DNA of 64,000 nt from Schistosoma mansoni (GCF_000237925.1 NW_017386025.1:1364001-1428000), one strand, 5' to 3'. Counted from the first letter of the stretch, positions 45,241 through 57,297 are shown. The notes: generated by a model not told the origin, from the letters alone. A program made the numbers and translations.

Positions 45241-45964
45241 CCTGACATTTTGTACGGTGATGGATAAAACAGACTACCTTTTACTCAAACAGTTTCTCAA
45301 AAAATATACATTATTAAGCTTTTTTTGAAATCATCTTACCAATAAGAGATGAATCAAATATCGTTGCCTGAAAATGAAGCTCGAATCGATGATTCGTTTA
45401 ACTCATTACCCTGTCACTTACACCACACTTGAAAAAAGACCATGGTTCGTCAAAATATTAAACACTATTCATAAGTAGCTATGTATAACCGTTTTGTCCT
45501 AGTTAAGATAGTTACAAAATACTTGAACGAATAAATTCATATCATTTAACTAAAACAGACAATAAATAAACACCTATCCTTCCTCTAATAATCAACATCT
45601 ATTTGTAACGCGAATCATATGACAGATCGAAAAAGTAACCATTATTAACAATATATGGAAAACTTATCTAGGGTCAGTATTTAAAACTATGGAAACCCTA
45701 ATTATATGAAAATTTAAAACTTCCTTTGTGTATAAAACAAAAATTAGTTTACAATCAGAACTATCCTAACAGTATTGATTATAATATCTAATATCAAGGG
45801 TTGAATGGTTATATCTCTATATAAGTTCATATATGATCAGATTGTTACAAATGGCGTATTACACTAATTTATACAAAATATTTCTAATCTATTCAACCGT
45901 TTTCACAAAGCGACTTAAAAATATTGTGAAGTTCTCAAAAATGCTAATTCACTGTCATCTTTAT

Positions 45965-46240
45965 GAACAAAAGTTGCAGTCCTAACACATAGATGCGAAG
46001 ATTAGAACAAACAATACTAAAATGAATTTAAACTTCACCCCATCGCACAAGCAAGTGGCTATCATGACTCAGTGTCCGAGTGGATAACGCGACGGCGTTT
46101 GAAGCGAAAGGTACTGGGTTTCGAACCCATAGGGAACATCAACTCTGAGATGCAGGTGCATCCAGCTGACGAGTCCCAAATAGGACGAAACGCGCGTCCT
46201 GGTTTCCACTGCTAGCCACTATCCATCTTTGCTTACAAAG
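45965..46240 (+). repeat. Sm-alpha-type SINE with hammerhead
   Basis: A tRNA-like head CTCAGTGTCCGAGTGGATAA and B-box GGGTTTCGAACCCAT, followed by the hammerhead and the CACTATCCATCTTTGCTTAC end. It begins near AGTCCTAACACATAGATGCG. Confidence 0.8.
46149..46212 (+). ncRNA. Hammerhead ribozyme of Sm-alpha (core intact)
   Basis: CATCCAG CTGACGAG, stem II TCC-CAAATA-GGA, CGAAAC, GCGC, GTC CTGG. All core bases match the known schistosome ribozyme. Confidence 0.85.
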
Positions 46241-47070
46241 TGAAGTAGGTTCATATCTCTCCCAAAGAAAAGAGTTTCCATGTTAAAAATATACGTCATT
46301 AAAATTAATAAATAGCTGAGATTATCCATCGAGTTTGAAATGTTCAACAAGCTTGTGTTTTATCCAGCATATTCGATTAGTTTTTTGTTTAATCAGTGTG
46401 TGGATGTTACATATCAGAGTGTAGTTTTCACTCAAGATTTTATTTCAAACTTCAATATGTATTTGATTCGTGTTTTTCATCTTTTATACGTGAATGGGCT
46501 TTGAATAAACGCAATCGATCAAAGCGAAAACTACTCTCTAATATGCAGCAGACACCAACTGATTAAACGGACAAATAATCAACAGTGCTAGGTATGAAAT
46601 GGTTAGTAGAAGATTTGAATGACTATAAAAAATCACAAACATCAAATTAATCATAGCAACAAGTTTATCGAGACATAACAGTTGTACATGGAAGAATTCA
46701 AAGATCTGATAACCTAATAACAATTTCTCTAGATATAACACTAAATGATATAGGTTTGAGTCAGTGAAGAAACTGTGTTTCCTCCCAGATTTCTAGGTAA
46801 ACCAAATAAGCAATGTCAACTTATATAAAAATAACTGCCAAAGTTTTCTGTTAACTACATTTAACCATTTATTATTACTGGCATTTCATTTCTACTGATT
46901 TTGTCGACATATATAATAAAACTTATTTCTTCAAGATAAACACCAACCATCTGTTCTCATTAGTTTCAAAACAAATAATTCGATCCTACATGGTCAGGTT
47001 TTGTCCCATTACATCGATAACCACAATAATAGATCATCCTTAAGGTCATCCGTAATAATTATATCAGTTC
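46241..47070. other. No gene seen
   Basis: AT-rich; the frame 46538-46741 (minus) is hydrophobic by base composition only. Confidence 0.35.
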
Positions 47071-47074
47071 AAAA

Positions 47075-47750
47075 TTTACTTATGCCTGTTGCCTTTCGTG
47101 GAGGAGCATAGGCCACACGCCAACATTCAAAATCAAACTTTGTCATCCATAATACTTTCCACTTCCTTCCACTTCATATTCATTACTTCAACAAATCCTT
47201 CTGATTTCCGAAAAAATGTGTTCCTCGATCTTCCTCTCTACACCTTATCTTCAACATTCCGAGCTAGAGCTTGTTTCATGATACAGTTGGAGGATTTCCT
47301 CAATACATGTACCACACACCTTCAACAGCTCCCGATTTTCTCTCCAGATAGAAGCTCATCTCTCAGTTGACATAGTAGGTTGTTACTAATGATATTCAGT
47401 CAACGGACACTGAGTATCTTGTGTAGACATTTTTTCATAAATATCTATACTATTCTGATGATGGTTGTGGTAGTTCTCTAACTTTCATCTCAGTATAGTG
47501 GAATTATCTTGACGTTCGTATTGAAGAACCTGAATTTGATATAGTTTGACGGTTGTTTAGAGTTCCATATGTCCTTCAATTGTAGGAATATTGTCCTTGC
47601 TTTGCCAATCCATGCACTTACATCTTCATCAGATCCTCTTTGTCCATCAATGATTCTGCCAATGTATGTAAAACTGTCTATCTTTTTTAGAGATTTTCCA
47701 TAAATCATGATTGAGTTGGTGTTCTCCGTGTTGTATTTGATCAGTTCAGA
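47075..47750 (-). mobile_element. RTE-type LINE fragment, copy 1
   Basis: The minus strand gives FTYIGRIIDGQRGSDEDVSA and WIGKARTIFLQLKDIWNSKQ, followed by degraded C-terminal sequence. From 47096 to about 47520 it is nearly identical to 53444-53867. It belongs to an RTE subfamily different from the copy in the CCDC6-like intron. Its 3' end TAAATTTACTTATGCCTG resembles the tail of that copy. Confidence 0.8.
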
Positions 47751-48639
47751 AACAAAATATGAAATTGTAACAGCTTTTTACAGGTGAACCAATCATTGTT
47801 ATTAGAGACAAGAAAATGAGAAACATCATTTTGTTCAATTTTTTTCTGTTCTATATGGGTTATATCTCTCTTATGTACGTGAGAATATTCTGTTAATGGT
47901 CTTGCAAAGTAATTATTTCATTGACAATCTTTTCTCATTTCATTTGACTTTCAGACATTAGTTTCAACTACACAATGCTGTATTACCTACGGATTCAGTC
48001 ACTAGTTTTCTCGTTAGATTAGTACTGTAACCGATCGACGATGATCTGTGAAATATGAACAACTTATTTAATTACTGAAAAAAGAGATTTATGGAAAGAA
48101 GCCGACTTATCGTTCACATCATGAATTGATTATAGCTAGATACCCAAATAGAAACTAGAAAATACTGGTTAAGTGTTTTTTCCAGTAGGAGGATTCTCAA
48201 CAACACGCATCTACTACCGGAATCCTAGGATGAATCCAGAATCTTTATGCCTCCCATTCCTTAACAAGGTGATTTTGCAAATATCACCCAATAGCACAGA
48301 TAAAACTTGTTTCATGTTTGACATGGCTGAACAACATCAGTGATAGTTTGTAACAAAAACTTATTGAAGTTCGATATCGATGAGCACATTATTTGTATAC
48401 GTATAGGGGTTTGTTTTACTTGCTGTTATTTACTTATTCAAATCTATTGAAAGGACGTTCTCTTCGATACTATAAATAATCTGACACAATACATTAAAAG
48501 CTAATAAAATACATACTAATTATCCTTTACTAACTAACTTTTTTGTACTGATAGATAATGGAAGCTGTGATCATCTTGTTTTTTGTTTAATTTTCAAATT
48601 AATTTCAAATGATTAGTACAGAGAGTTTGTAGAGATTTT

Positions 48640-49000
48640 TGAATTGTATAGTTTACATTAAAGATTGACCTTAGAAAATCATTTAAGCTCAAAAGTACTG
48701 GGCGATTATTTAATTTCAATAAGGAATTAATTAGCAATAAGAACCTGCAGGTCTCCTGAGCTAATGAACTTTCACCATTTAGACCACCGAATCATTAGTT
48801 AATAGTTTACGTTTTTATCTTCAATCTATTCACAATATTACATAGCTATCAAGAACTAGCTGCCCTACACCCAACATGGTTAAATTCCACTGATTTGAAT
48901 CCATTATTACTATTATTATTATTATTATTATTATGAACGATGATCAATTCATAGTGTTATTCTTGTTATTTCTTGTTATCGAAGACAATCTGATTTAACT
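48640..49000. other. No gene; (ATT)n tract
   Basis: An ATT repeat lies at about 48903-48933. No other feature. Confidence 0.5.
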
Positions 49001-49006
49001 TACCAG

Positions 49007-49492
49007 AAGGGGTTTTGCGGATATTATAGTAATTTCAGTAGTTGAGATCATGAATCAATGGATTCTACAATCAATTTTATGATCAATTGATACTATAATA
49101 TCCACAAAACCCCTTCTGATAATAATCATATGCTCACTAGTGACTGGCTCCATGAGGTATTTCTTGGTGTTCTAGTGAGAAGCAGCGACCAGTGGAGTTC
49201 GACCGTGTCTATTGTGAGATAATAACTCACCAATGACAAGCGTGAACGGTTGTTCAGTTTCATGGATTAGTTGAAATTAGACATTAACACCATTGAATGC
49301 CGGCAAGCTCAGTGGTCTAGTGGTTAAGTGCTCGCGCGCAAAACTGAAAAATCCTGGGTTTGAATCTCGTGAGGTGGGATCGTGGATGCGCACTGCTTAG
49401 GAGTCCCACAATAGGACAAAACGGCCATCCAGTGCTTCCAGGTTTTCCATGATGGTCTAGCTTCAATTGATTCATGATCTCAACTATTGATT
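49007..49492 (+). repeat. SINE family B, with an extra inverted left end
   Basis: The left end AGAAGGGGTTTTGCGGATAT (about 49008) reappears inverted at 49103-49122 (ATATCCACAAAACCCCTTCT), enclosing about 70 bp. Then follows the normal SINE: GTGGTCTAGTGGTTAAGTG, B box GGGTTTGAATCTCG, hammerhead region, and the TTGATTCATGATCTCAAC end. Confidence 0.78.
49387..49441 (+). ncRNA. Hammerhead motif in SINE family B, altered core
   Basis: GCACTG CTTAGGAG and CAAAAC replace CTGAGGAG and CGAAAC, so the core is probably inactive. Confidence 0.5.
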
Positions 49493-49511
49493 TAATTTAC
49501 ACACATTCATA

Positions 49512-49832
49512 TATACAATACGCAATACGCACAGTATGTACATATGCCAATTAGAGACTGATCAGTTGCAGTCCTAAAAAAATCAATGGGCAGATCCAAA
49601 CAAACAATACTAAAATGAATTTAAACTTCACCCCATCGCACAAGCAAGTGGCTATCAGAGCTCGGTGGCTGAGTGGATAACGCGATGACTTTTGAAGCGA
49701 AAGGTACTGGGTTCGAGTCCCAGGGTGAACATCAATTCTGAGATGCAGGTACATCCAGCTGACGAGTCCCAAATAGGACGAGACGCGCGTCCTGGTTTCC
49801 ACTGCTAGCCACTATCCATCTTTGCTTACAAT
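49512..49832 (+). repeat. Sm-alpha-type SINE with hammerhead, full length
   Basis: Tail block ACGCAATACGCACAGTATGT at the left, then the tRNA-like head CTCGGTGGCTGAGTGGATAA with B box GGGTTCGAGTCCCAGGG, then the hammerhead and the CATCTTTGCTTAC end. It lies about 20 bp after the family B SINE. Confidence 0.85.
49743..49802 (+). ncRNA. Hammerhead of Sm-alpha with one core substitution
   Basis: As in the intact copies except that CGAAAC reads CGAGAC, which should abolish or strongly lower cleavage. Confidence 0.65.
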
Positions 49833-50269
49833 TCATATATAGTTTGTGTGTAGTTGTGATCTAATTATAATGATGTAAAGTTATAAATACATTATTTTAC
49901 ATAATCACTACTTTTCGCTAAAAAAAAGTCATACAACATCAAATGTCAGTAAATCTACAAAAATGTAATTGTTCTAATGTTTTTTATTTCAGTAAAAAAT
50001 TAATTCACTAATTAACACATTTGATTATCATCCGTAAAATAGTAATAATAATAATAATAATAGTAATGTTCGTTACATACATTTAATCACAAAAACAAAC
50101 ATTAATTCATTCAGAATGACCTCTTATTAACATAAATACATACAATCCTTTTTTTATGGTAAAATTATGTCAATATGAACTAGTAGTTAGTAACTAAAAT
50201 GATTAAATATTTCATAATAATAATATGTAGTTAGTTGTAATTGGTACATTAAGTAATATCTGTAGTGTA

Positions 50270-50385
50270 TGATCCATTATTTGGATGCGAGACCGATAGT
50301 CCTTCATTTTATTCCCAGTAGGATCGTGGATGATTACTACTGAAGAGCCTTTTGCTGGGATGAAACAACTCTTTGGTGATTTCTG
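50270..50385 (+). repeat. Decayed SINE family B relic
   Basis: GATGCGAGACCGATAGTCCT, GTAGGATCGTGGATGATTAC and GCTGGGATGAAACAACTC follow the order of the second half of family B. Confidence 0.5.
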
Positions 50386-50439
50386 ATTTTTAATAGTATT
50401 GTAATCAATATCACTATATGATGTAAACTACAATAAAAC

Positions 50440-51155
50440 AATTAAGGGACGAGTATACTGCGCAGCAGTTCGCTCTGTTCTACTTTACGGCTGTGAAACG
50501 TGGCCATTAAGAGTAGAAGATTCTTGAGGGTTACTAGTATTTGACCACAGATGCCTTAGAAATATTGCTCACATCTGCTGGGATTACCGGGTAAATAATA
50601 GTGAGGTTAGATGCAGGGTATTAGGGAATGATGGTAAATCAGTTGATGAGGTCATGGATTTTCATTGACTGAGATGGTTGGGCCACGTGTTACATATGCC
50701 TGAACACCGATTACTACGACGCGCAATACTGACTAGTATTGGAGACGGTTAGAAGTAAGCTAGGGGCGGCCAAACCAAAACGTGACATCAGAGCTTGAAG
50801 TCACTAACTTCTTGTCTGGGCCAGACAAGACTTGGTTGGGGTCGTCGTGACTATCGTAACCAATGGTTAGAGACTCTGTGTGACATGGCTCAGAATCAAT
50901 CACAATGGTCTAGGTGTATACACTCACTATCTTCCCTTAAACCGTGAGATTAAAATTGATTTATATCTTTCTTTCTACGAACTAATTCTTTCTTCCTGTA
51001 CTATGTCCTTATACACAAACTTTCTTTTGAATATTAATACCATTGAAGTAACTAATTCTATGAATTTGGTGTTCATCTTATTGTGCGAATGAGATATGGC
51101 AACTTGGACCGATGCATATGTGTGCCTGGCCCTACGTTGTAGCTGACTGACTGAC
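50440..51155 (+). mobile_element. RTE-type LINE, 5'-truncated, RT C-terminus and 3' UTR
   Basis: The plus strand reads KGRVYCAAVRSVLLYGCETW, PLRVEDS, stop, GLLVFDHRCLRNIAHICWDY, RVNNSEVRCRVLGNDGKSVD, LRWLGHVLHMPEHRLLRRAI, then after more stops GWGRRDYRNQWLETLCDMAQ and NQSQWSRCIHS. It ends in the short tandem TGACTGACTGAC at about 51143-51155. Several stops make it an old copy. It belongs to a different subfamily from the two 47/53-kb fragments. Confidence 0.82.
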
Positions 51156-51476
51156 AATAGAATTAATGTTCAAGACGAATAAACTTATTTATGATCGTTA
51201 GAAAGGTTTCCAGTTTGATAACTTGAGTAAATGCATGACTGGTCTTATTGTCCAAGACATTCTGTAGTGTCAACTTAGTCAAAATGTTTTTGCTTTACGA
51301 AATACACTAATATTCACAACTTTCAGATTGTCCTGCTATTCGTATGCACTGAGAGTGAAAGCTTCATTGATATGATTTATTAATTATTATTATTAATTGT
51401 CTGCAACCACTTCTTTACAAACACGATAATAATAAAACTAATGCAACAAATTAAACCGATCTCCACAACATCCTCT
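51156..51476. other. No gene seen
   Basis: AT-rich spacer between a LINE 3' end and a possible solo LTR. Confidence 0.3.
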
Positions 51477-51790
51477 TGTTAGAGGGATATAGATTGGATT
51501 AAGGCATGCTCCGTGCAGGATAAGGTCGGAGCACACTGATTGGCTATTTCTTAAGTGATCAATGCTGGAGGAGATTTGGAGAGGACTCTGGAATCCTCTT
51601 TTGTAAAAATTATAAATATACTAATGTTTTTCTTATTGCTATTCTTACTCCCATTCAACCTTGTTATTTGGAATACATCTGCGTTCCTGATCAACCACGT
51701 TCTGATTTGGAAACTTCTCGAGTGAATTAGTGTACAAGACTACTTAGCAATAAGAGTAGCTTGGTCATCATTATAGAAATCATAACAACC
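51477..51790 (+). mobile_element. Possible solo LTR or promoter-like segment
   Basis: It starts TGTTAGAGGGATATAGATTG, has a GC-richer first 120 bp, then TATAAATA at about 51610, as in many LTR promoters. No second copy lies in the window, and no internal region follows. It may equally be unrelated single-copy sequence. Confidence 0.25.
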
Positions 51791-51984
51791 CTTCAGCTCA
51801 AACTTCAATGGTCAGTTCACTAGTCACTCTCTTCAGTATGTTCCTGAAGATTGAATGGGTATTCGTAAGTGGTCGGGTTCGAGAATAGAGAGAGTGAAAT
51901 ACTCGTCATCAGTGTGACTGGATGATATCACTTTACCGTAAATTAATTGAATTTGGAATTTAACTACTTGACACCAACCCAATG

Positions 51985-52125
51985 GTTTTACACGTTAAGC
52001 ATGAGACCAAAGTGTCCTTATTTAGGTCCTTGGTATAATTGTTGATGCGCACTACTGAAGAGTTATGAACCAGAACGAAACACCCGTCTTCAAACTTCTG
52101 TTTTTCTTTGATGCTCTAACTATGA
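51985..52125 (+). repeat. Decayed SINE family B relic
   Basis: GTTGATGCGCACTACTGAAG and AACGAAACACCCGTCTTC match the hammerhead half of the family. Confidence 0.5.
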
Positions 52126-53005
52126 GCGAACTGCAATGACTACAACTTATAAAATACTATTACTTATTTTCCAATCATGCAAGGTAGACAGATTTATAGA
52201 TTATGTGATATATGCATATATGTCGTGTTGACGAATGACGTTTCACTGATAAGCCTCTATTTTTATATTACTAATCAACTAATTATCATTAAGTTAGTTA
52301 CGTATTAGTACTAAAATGGTACCGGTATCGTACATATATACTAATACACATATTATAATCATTAAATCATATAATGAGTAACCCTATCTTATAAAATTTG
52401 TTTCATTGTAGCGTTCTCCTTTCGCTTGTGTAGAGAAGATTATCACACTGTCAAATTTGGTTACATTAAGAATTCTCATATTCGACTGGATTGAATAAAC
52501 ACGCTAAGTATACATGAAGTATTTTTGAAAAAAGTTCTTTTCACAAAAGGTTATTTGCATACTTAACTCACATTCGTACATATACATAAATAATGAGGTT
52601 CACTTTGACCTTATAAAGTTGTGAAAAAGTAACGGCCTTATATTGTCAATCTCTACCTTCGATTAAACATGGTTATATGTAAATTAGGAAGGTTAACCGT
52701 AACTTAGAATAACCACAAATTTTTGGTAACAGTATATCTAATTACTTTTCATCAAATTCATAATTGCTATTACGTAAGATTATAGATAACAATAAAATGA
52801 ATCTGACAACTTGTTTTAACTTTCTGTGAAGGAAAGTAATTCGGAAACAGAGAATAAAACACTGGATTTGAATACGACTTGAGTCTATTGTTTCAAGTGA
52901 CTACTTTGAATGTTCAACATATTGACAGACCACTTAATTTAGAGAACAGTTATTAGTAATCATCAGTTAAAGTGCAAATCTTCACAATTGTAATTTGTCA
53001 AGAAT
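52126..53005. other. No gene seen
   Basis: AT-rich sequence without recognised features. Confidence 0.35.
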
Positions 53006-54843
53006 ATTTGGGTGAACAATTGTTCTCATCAATAGCTTCATTATCAGTCTCTACAGTTATAAGTCCATCATTATTGTATTACTTCCAAAATGGTCAAAAT
53101 AAGGTATGCATAAATAAATTTGACAATGATATATGTTAAAAATGGGGGGACTTTGGCATCTTGCACATCATAAATACTTCAAGATGGTGTCATTCGTAAA
53201 TTGGAAAGGTCATTAAATACAAGTCAGAATGATTTGTAGTAGTGTTGAGTTTTAATCACGATAACAGTAATACAATAAATTGTGTGTAGGAGAATTTCGA
53301 CCAGTTAAAGAAGGTATTGATGATGATGAAAATAATAATTATAATTACGGTAATAATGACGTTGTGAATATAACATATGTTATCTTTCTTACATCCATTA
53401 TGAGGCGAAATTCTTGTTTACATATTTACACCTGATACCTCTCGTGGAGGAGCATAGGCCACACGCCAACATTCAAAATCAAACTTTGTCATCCATAATA
53501 CTTTCCACTTCCTTCCACTTCATATTCATTACTTCAACAAATCCTTCTGATTTCCGAAAAAATGTGTTCCTCGATCTTCCTCTCTACACCTTATCTTCAA
53601 CATTCCGAGCTAGAGCTTGTTTCATGATACAGTTGGAGGATTTCCTCAATACATGTACCACACACCTTCAACAGCTCCCGATTTTCTCTCCAGATAGAAG
53701 CTCATCTCTCAGTTGACATAGTAGGTTGTTACTAATGATATTCAGTCAACGGACACTGAGTATCTTGTGTAGACATTTTTTCATAAATATCTATACTATT
53801 CTGATGATGGTTGTGGTAGTTCTCTAACTTTCATCTCAGTATAGTGGAATTATCTTGACGTTCGTAATGGAGATTCTGATTTCGATATAGTTTGACGGTT
53901 GTTTAGAGTTCCATATGTCCTTCAATTGTAGGAATGTTGTCCTTGCTTTGCCAATCCATGCACTTACATCTTCATCAGATCCTCTTTGTCCATCAATGAT
54001 TCTGTCAATGTATGTAAAACTGTTCACCTCTTTTAGAGTTTCTCCATCAATTGTGATAGAGTTGGTGTTCGCTGTGTCGTATTTCAGCATCTTGCTTTTC
54101 TCTTGTGTATGTTGAGGCCTACTGATGCAGAGGCTGCTGCTACACTGGCTGTCTTGACCTGCATTTGTTGCAGTGTATCGGATGGAAGAGCCAGGTCAAA
54201 GTCCAAATCGTCTAGACATATCCAAGCTACCCATTATAATTCATACTGCCCCTCAAATGTAAAGGTCTCGGAAATCTTATCGACCACCAGAAAAAAGAGA
54301 AGAGGAAAAAGTAAGCAGAGTTGTCTGACACTGGTCTTCACTTGAAATGTGTCTGTCAGCTGCTGAGCCAAAACTGGGCAGACATTAAATGGTTTAAATT
54401 ATTTTTCTGGCCGGCGTTTTTTTAACAAGGTTGTTTTCTATGGTATATGGCTGCTGACCCAATACCTAACCTTGCTTTCTTATCCGGACTTGGGATTAGC
54501 ACTAACCCTAGAAGAACTTTAGACACAGCTGTGACAAAGTTCTCCTACTGTGTGTTCTATTCACACGATTTATTGTATTACTGTTATCGTGATTAAAACT
54601 CAACACTACTACAAATCATTCTGACTTGTATTTAATGACCTTTCCAATTTACGAATGACACCATCTTGAAGTATTTATGATGTGCAAGATGCCAAAGTTC
54701 CTCCATTTTTAATATATATCATTATCAAATTCATGAATACATACCTTATTTTGACCATTTTGGAAGTAATACAATAATGATGGACTTATAACTGTAGAGA
54801 CTGATAATGAAGTTATTAATGAGAACAATTGTTCACCCAAACA
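53006..54843. mobile_element. Foldback structure: ~285-bp inverted arms enclosing a LINE fragment
   Basis: The left arm (about 53008-53288) and right arm (about 54560-54841) are inverted copies at roughly 95% identity by eye, beginning TTTGGGTGAACAATTGTTCT and reading through ACCATTTTGG and TCGTGATTAAAACTCAACAC-type blocks on both sides. The core of about 1.27 kb holds an RTE LINE fragment. No target duplication is evident at the tips. Possible origins are a foldback/TIR element that captured a LINE, or inverted duplication around a LINE insertion. Confidence 0.8.
53431..54410 (-). mobile_element. RTE-type LINE fragment, copy 2 (longer, with RT palm)
   Basis: The minus strand, from right to left, gives QLTDTFQVKTSVRQ, then LDDLDFDLALPSDTLQQMQV (a damaged version of the DDLDFADDLALL palm motif), KTASVAAASASVGLNIHKRK, then FTYIDRIIDGQRGSDEDVSA and GKARTTFLQLKDIWNSKQPS. 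The section 53444-53867 is nearly identical to 47096-47520. Several frameshifts and a stop-rich 3' part show it is dead. Confidence 0.82.
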
Positions 54844-55090
54844 GTCTTTATTTTTTAAATATTTCATTGGAATTTTTAAATCGTACTTTTGTCAATATTC
54901 AATAGCCTAAATTTGTTTTTATCTAAATCAAATAGATAGTTATTTTACTATTTATATTCCCCTTAAATTATTTTCACGTTTCATTGTGTACTTTATTCAT
55001 TCAATTGGAATAGATAATTAGTTAATACACTAACGATAATTCTAATTCCAATTATGATAAGTAAATATTTCTATGGGAAATTTGAGAAAT
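54844..55090. other. No gene seen
   Basis: AT-rich spacer. Confidence 0.3.
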
Positions 55091-55094
55091 GTGC

Positions 55095-55200
55095 TTTTAC
55101 ATATAGTTGAAATCATGAGTCAATTGAAGCTAGACCACCATTAAAAACCTGGAAGTACTGGACGGCCGTTTCGTCCTATTGTGGGACTCCTCAGTGCTTT
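55095..55200 (-). repeat. SINE family B, truncated to its hammerhead end
   Basis: TAGTTGAAATCATGAGTCAA, AAGCTAGACCACCATTAAAA, then the hammerhead in minus orientation; the tRNA-like head is missing. Confidence 0.78.
55151..55198 (-). ncRNA. Hammerhead ribozyme motif of SINE family B (core intact)
   Basis: On the minus strand: GCA CTGAGGAG, stem II TCC...GGA, CGAAAC, GGCC, GTC CAGTAC. The core is intact, but the 5' strand of stem I is shortened by the truncation. Confidence 0.6.
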
Positions 55201-56245
55201 TTTTTCTAACCACTTCACATAAACACTTATTCAAATTACCTTCAGTTGTATCAATATCATTCAGCCTAGTTAAAGGATTCCAATCATTTCTGTGCCTAGG
55301 TTTGTCATTACATAAAAGTTTATATGATAAATTAAAGAAGGGTAATAAGAGTTTGTTCCAAATTAATTACAATAGAGAAAAATAAACCTAATGGAACATA
55401 CAAAGTAAAAGACCGGTTTTTTCATTTTACAACTGGCTTATTAAAGAACAAATAACTAAAAATCGTGTTATGAGTGATTAACTTCTAAGACTCTGAATGA
55501 AATTCTACCAAGAGTTCTTTCTTCTATGTATTCTTGCAGTGAATAGTCTTCAGAGTGTTCAATGGCAATTACGAACGAATGAGATCTGTTAGTGTACTCA
55601 GTGAATAAACAAAGTACTAACTGGGTAATCTGCACGAAATTTCAATTATTAGTTTCGTAATATGCATAATAAATAAACAATGATAATATGTAATTGAGAT
55701 TTATATGTTAATAAATGATCTAAATTATATCAATTAAACTGTAAGGCATTTAATCAACAATCGACTGTAAATATACCTCTGTAATTTTAATAAACTGGCC
55801 TATGCAAATGAAAATAGAAACATGATCATTAGAACGAAATGAACATTGTTCAGCCATTTTGTTGTAGTATAAAACACTGCACGGAGTACCTACACGCATT
55901 TCAATGATTAAACCAAGTACCTTCAGACTTTACAGTGAGTATGTTATTTGCAAATCTCTGACTTGGTATTTACTAGTTCATATCCTGAGTTTCTATATAA
56001 CGCTACTGAATTTTTGATTTTTCAAATCAAACTCATCATACTATAAGATTATTTGTTACCGACCATAAAATTCCTTCCCCAGGAATATTAAATGATTTAC
56101 TTCTCACTGATGAACATCAAGTTATCATACTCTTCTAAGTGCTGTATTGAATGTTTTCTATGTTACAAATTACTTTACTCGAGAAAATACCTACTTTTTT
56201 TCTAATAAAAAACAAAAACTACTACTCATACTACTCATACTGCTA
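55201..56245. other. No gene seen
   Basis: AT-rich; frame 55179-55385 begins inside the SINE and has no motif. Confidence 0.35.
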
Positions 56246-56249
56246 CTGT

Positions 56250-56455
56250 AGTGAATGAGAACACGAGTCTCAATGTTAACTGTTCTTTCTGCAAATACCA
56301 GTCCATTTTCTCTGATTTCACTGTTCGTGCATTTTCATACCGATTGCGCTTCATTCCTGTTCGTTCTTTATTGATCTTCCGCCAAAATACATTCTATGTC
56401 TGACCATCACTATACACTACTTATATGGATATAAGTAGACCACGCCATACTACTA
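56250..56455 (-). repeat. Dispersed repeat R1, partial inverted copy
   Basis: CATTTTCATACCGATTGCGC and CCGCCAAAATACATTCTATG up to GGATATAAGTAGACCACGCC match the complement of 27404-27590. Confidence 0.7.
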
Positions 56456-56849
56456 CTCATACTACTACCACTACTAACACTTCACTACACAAAGAAATCT
56501 ATTCTTAATTTCTTCAACATGTAACTATCCAAAATTTAATATATGCAAATTAATATTAATTTTCATTAGTGTATATTTTCAAAGTTCACAAGTAAATTTT
56601 ATGGTATCGATGAGTAATATTTGCCAAACAACACAAATGATACAAACATGAAACTGAACATGTTGCATTCACTGAATTAGTCAGTGATATAAAGCTACAT
56701 TGACTGTTAAATGTGGTAATGCTTTTTTATAAATGTACAATAAAGATTAATTTATAAAAAAAATTATATTACAAATCAATGAACAAAACAACTGACTACT
56801 TAAAATGTATAAATTATATGTTATTCAGTAGTACATAGTGATGTAGTGA

Positions 56850-57142
56850 ACAAGAACACGACTGGGGACAATCCAATGTATTTAAGCACAAATTACAGAC
56901 TAGTAAGATCTGATAACCATACAGCAAACAGTTAATTTGCAAAATTACAATCAATTGTCTCAATCTTCACTGTTCCTTCTGTAAATATTAGTTCATCTGC
57001 TCTAATTCTATTGTTTATGCATTTTCCTACCAATTGCGCTTCATTTCAAATCTTTCCTTATCGGTCTTCTGCTAAAATACATTCTATGTCTGACCATCAC
57101 CATATACTACTTATGAGGATATAAGTAGACCACACCACAATA
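56850..57142 (-). repeat. Dispersed repeat R1, inverted copy
   Basis: GTGAACAAGAACACGACTGG through GATCTGATAACCATACAGCA to ATGAGGATATAAGTAGACCA matches the complement of the whole 27404-27720 repeat. Confidence 0.75.
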
Positions 57143-57297
57143 GTATAATATGTTATCTATACTTTTATTCGAGTTATTTAATATACAATTTTTGTAGAAG
57201 ATTTTTCCATTGAATAATAAGCAATTAAAGAGTTACTGTTTGCTAGAACCAGATAAAATGTGAGGTGATATTTTACTTCACTATTTCGGTAATGTAG

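Noticed and set aside
49660-49735. tRNA gene-like sequence
   Set aside because: It has A and B box similarity, but it is embedded in a repeated SINE with hammerhead and tail, so it is a tRNA-derived repeat and not a functional tRNA gene. The same applies to the other SINE heads.
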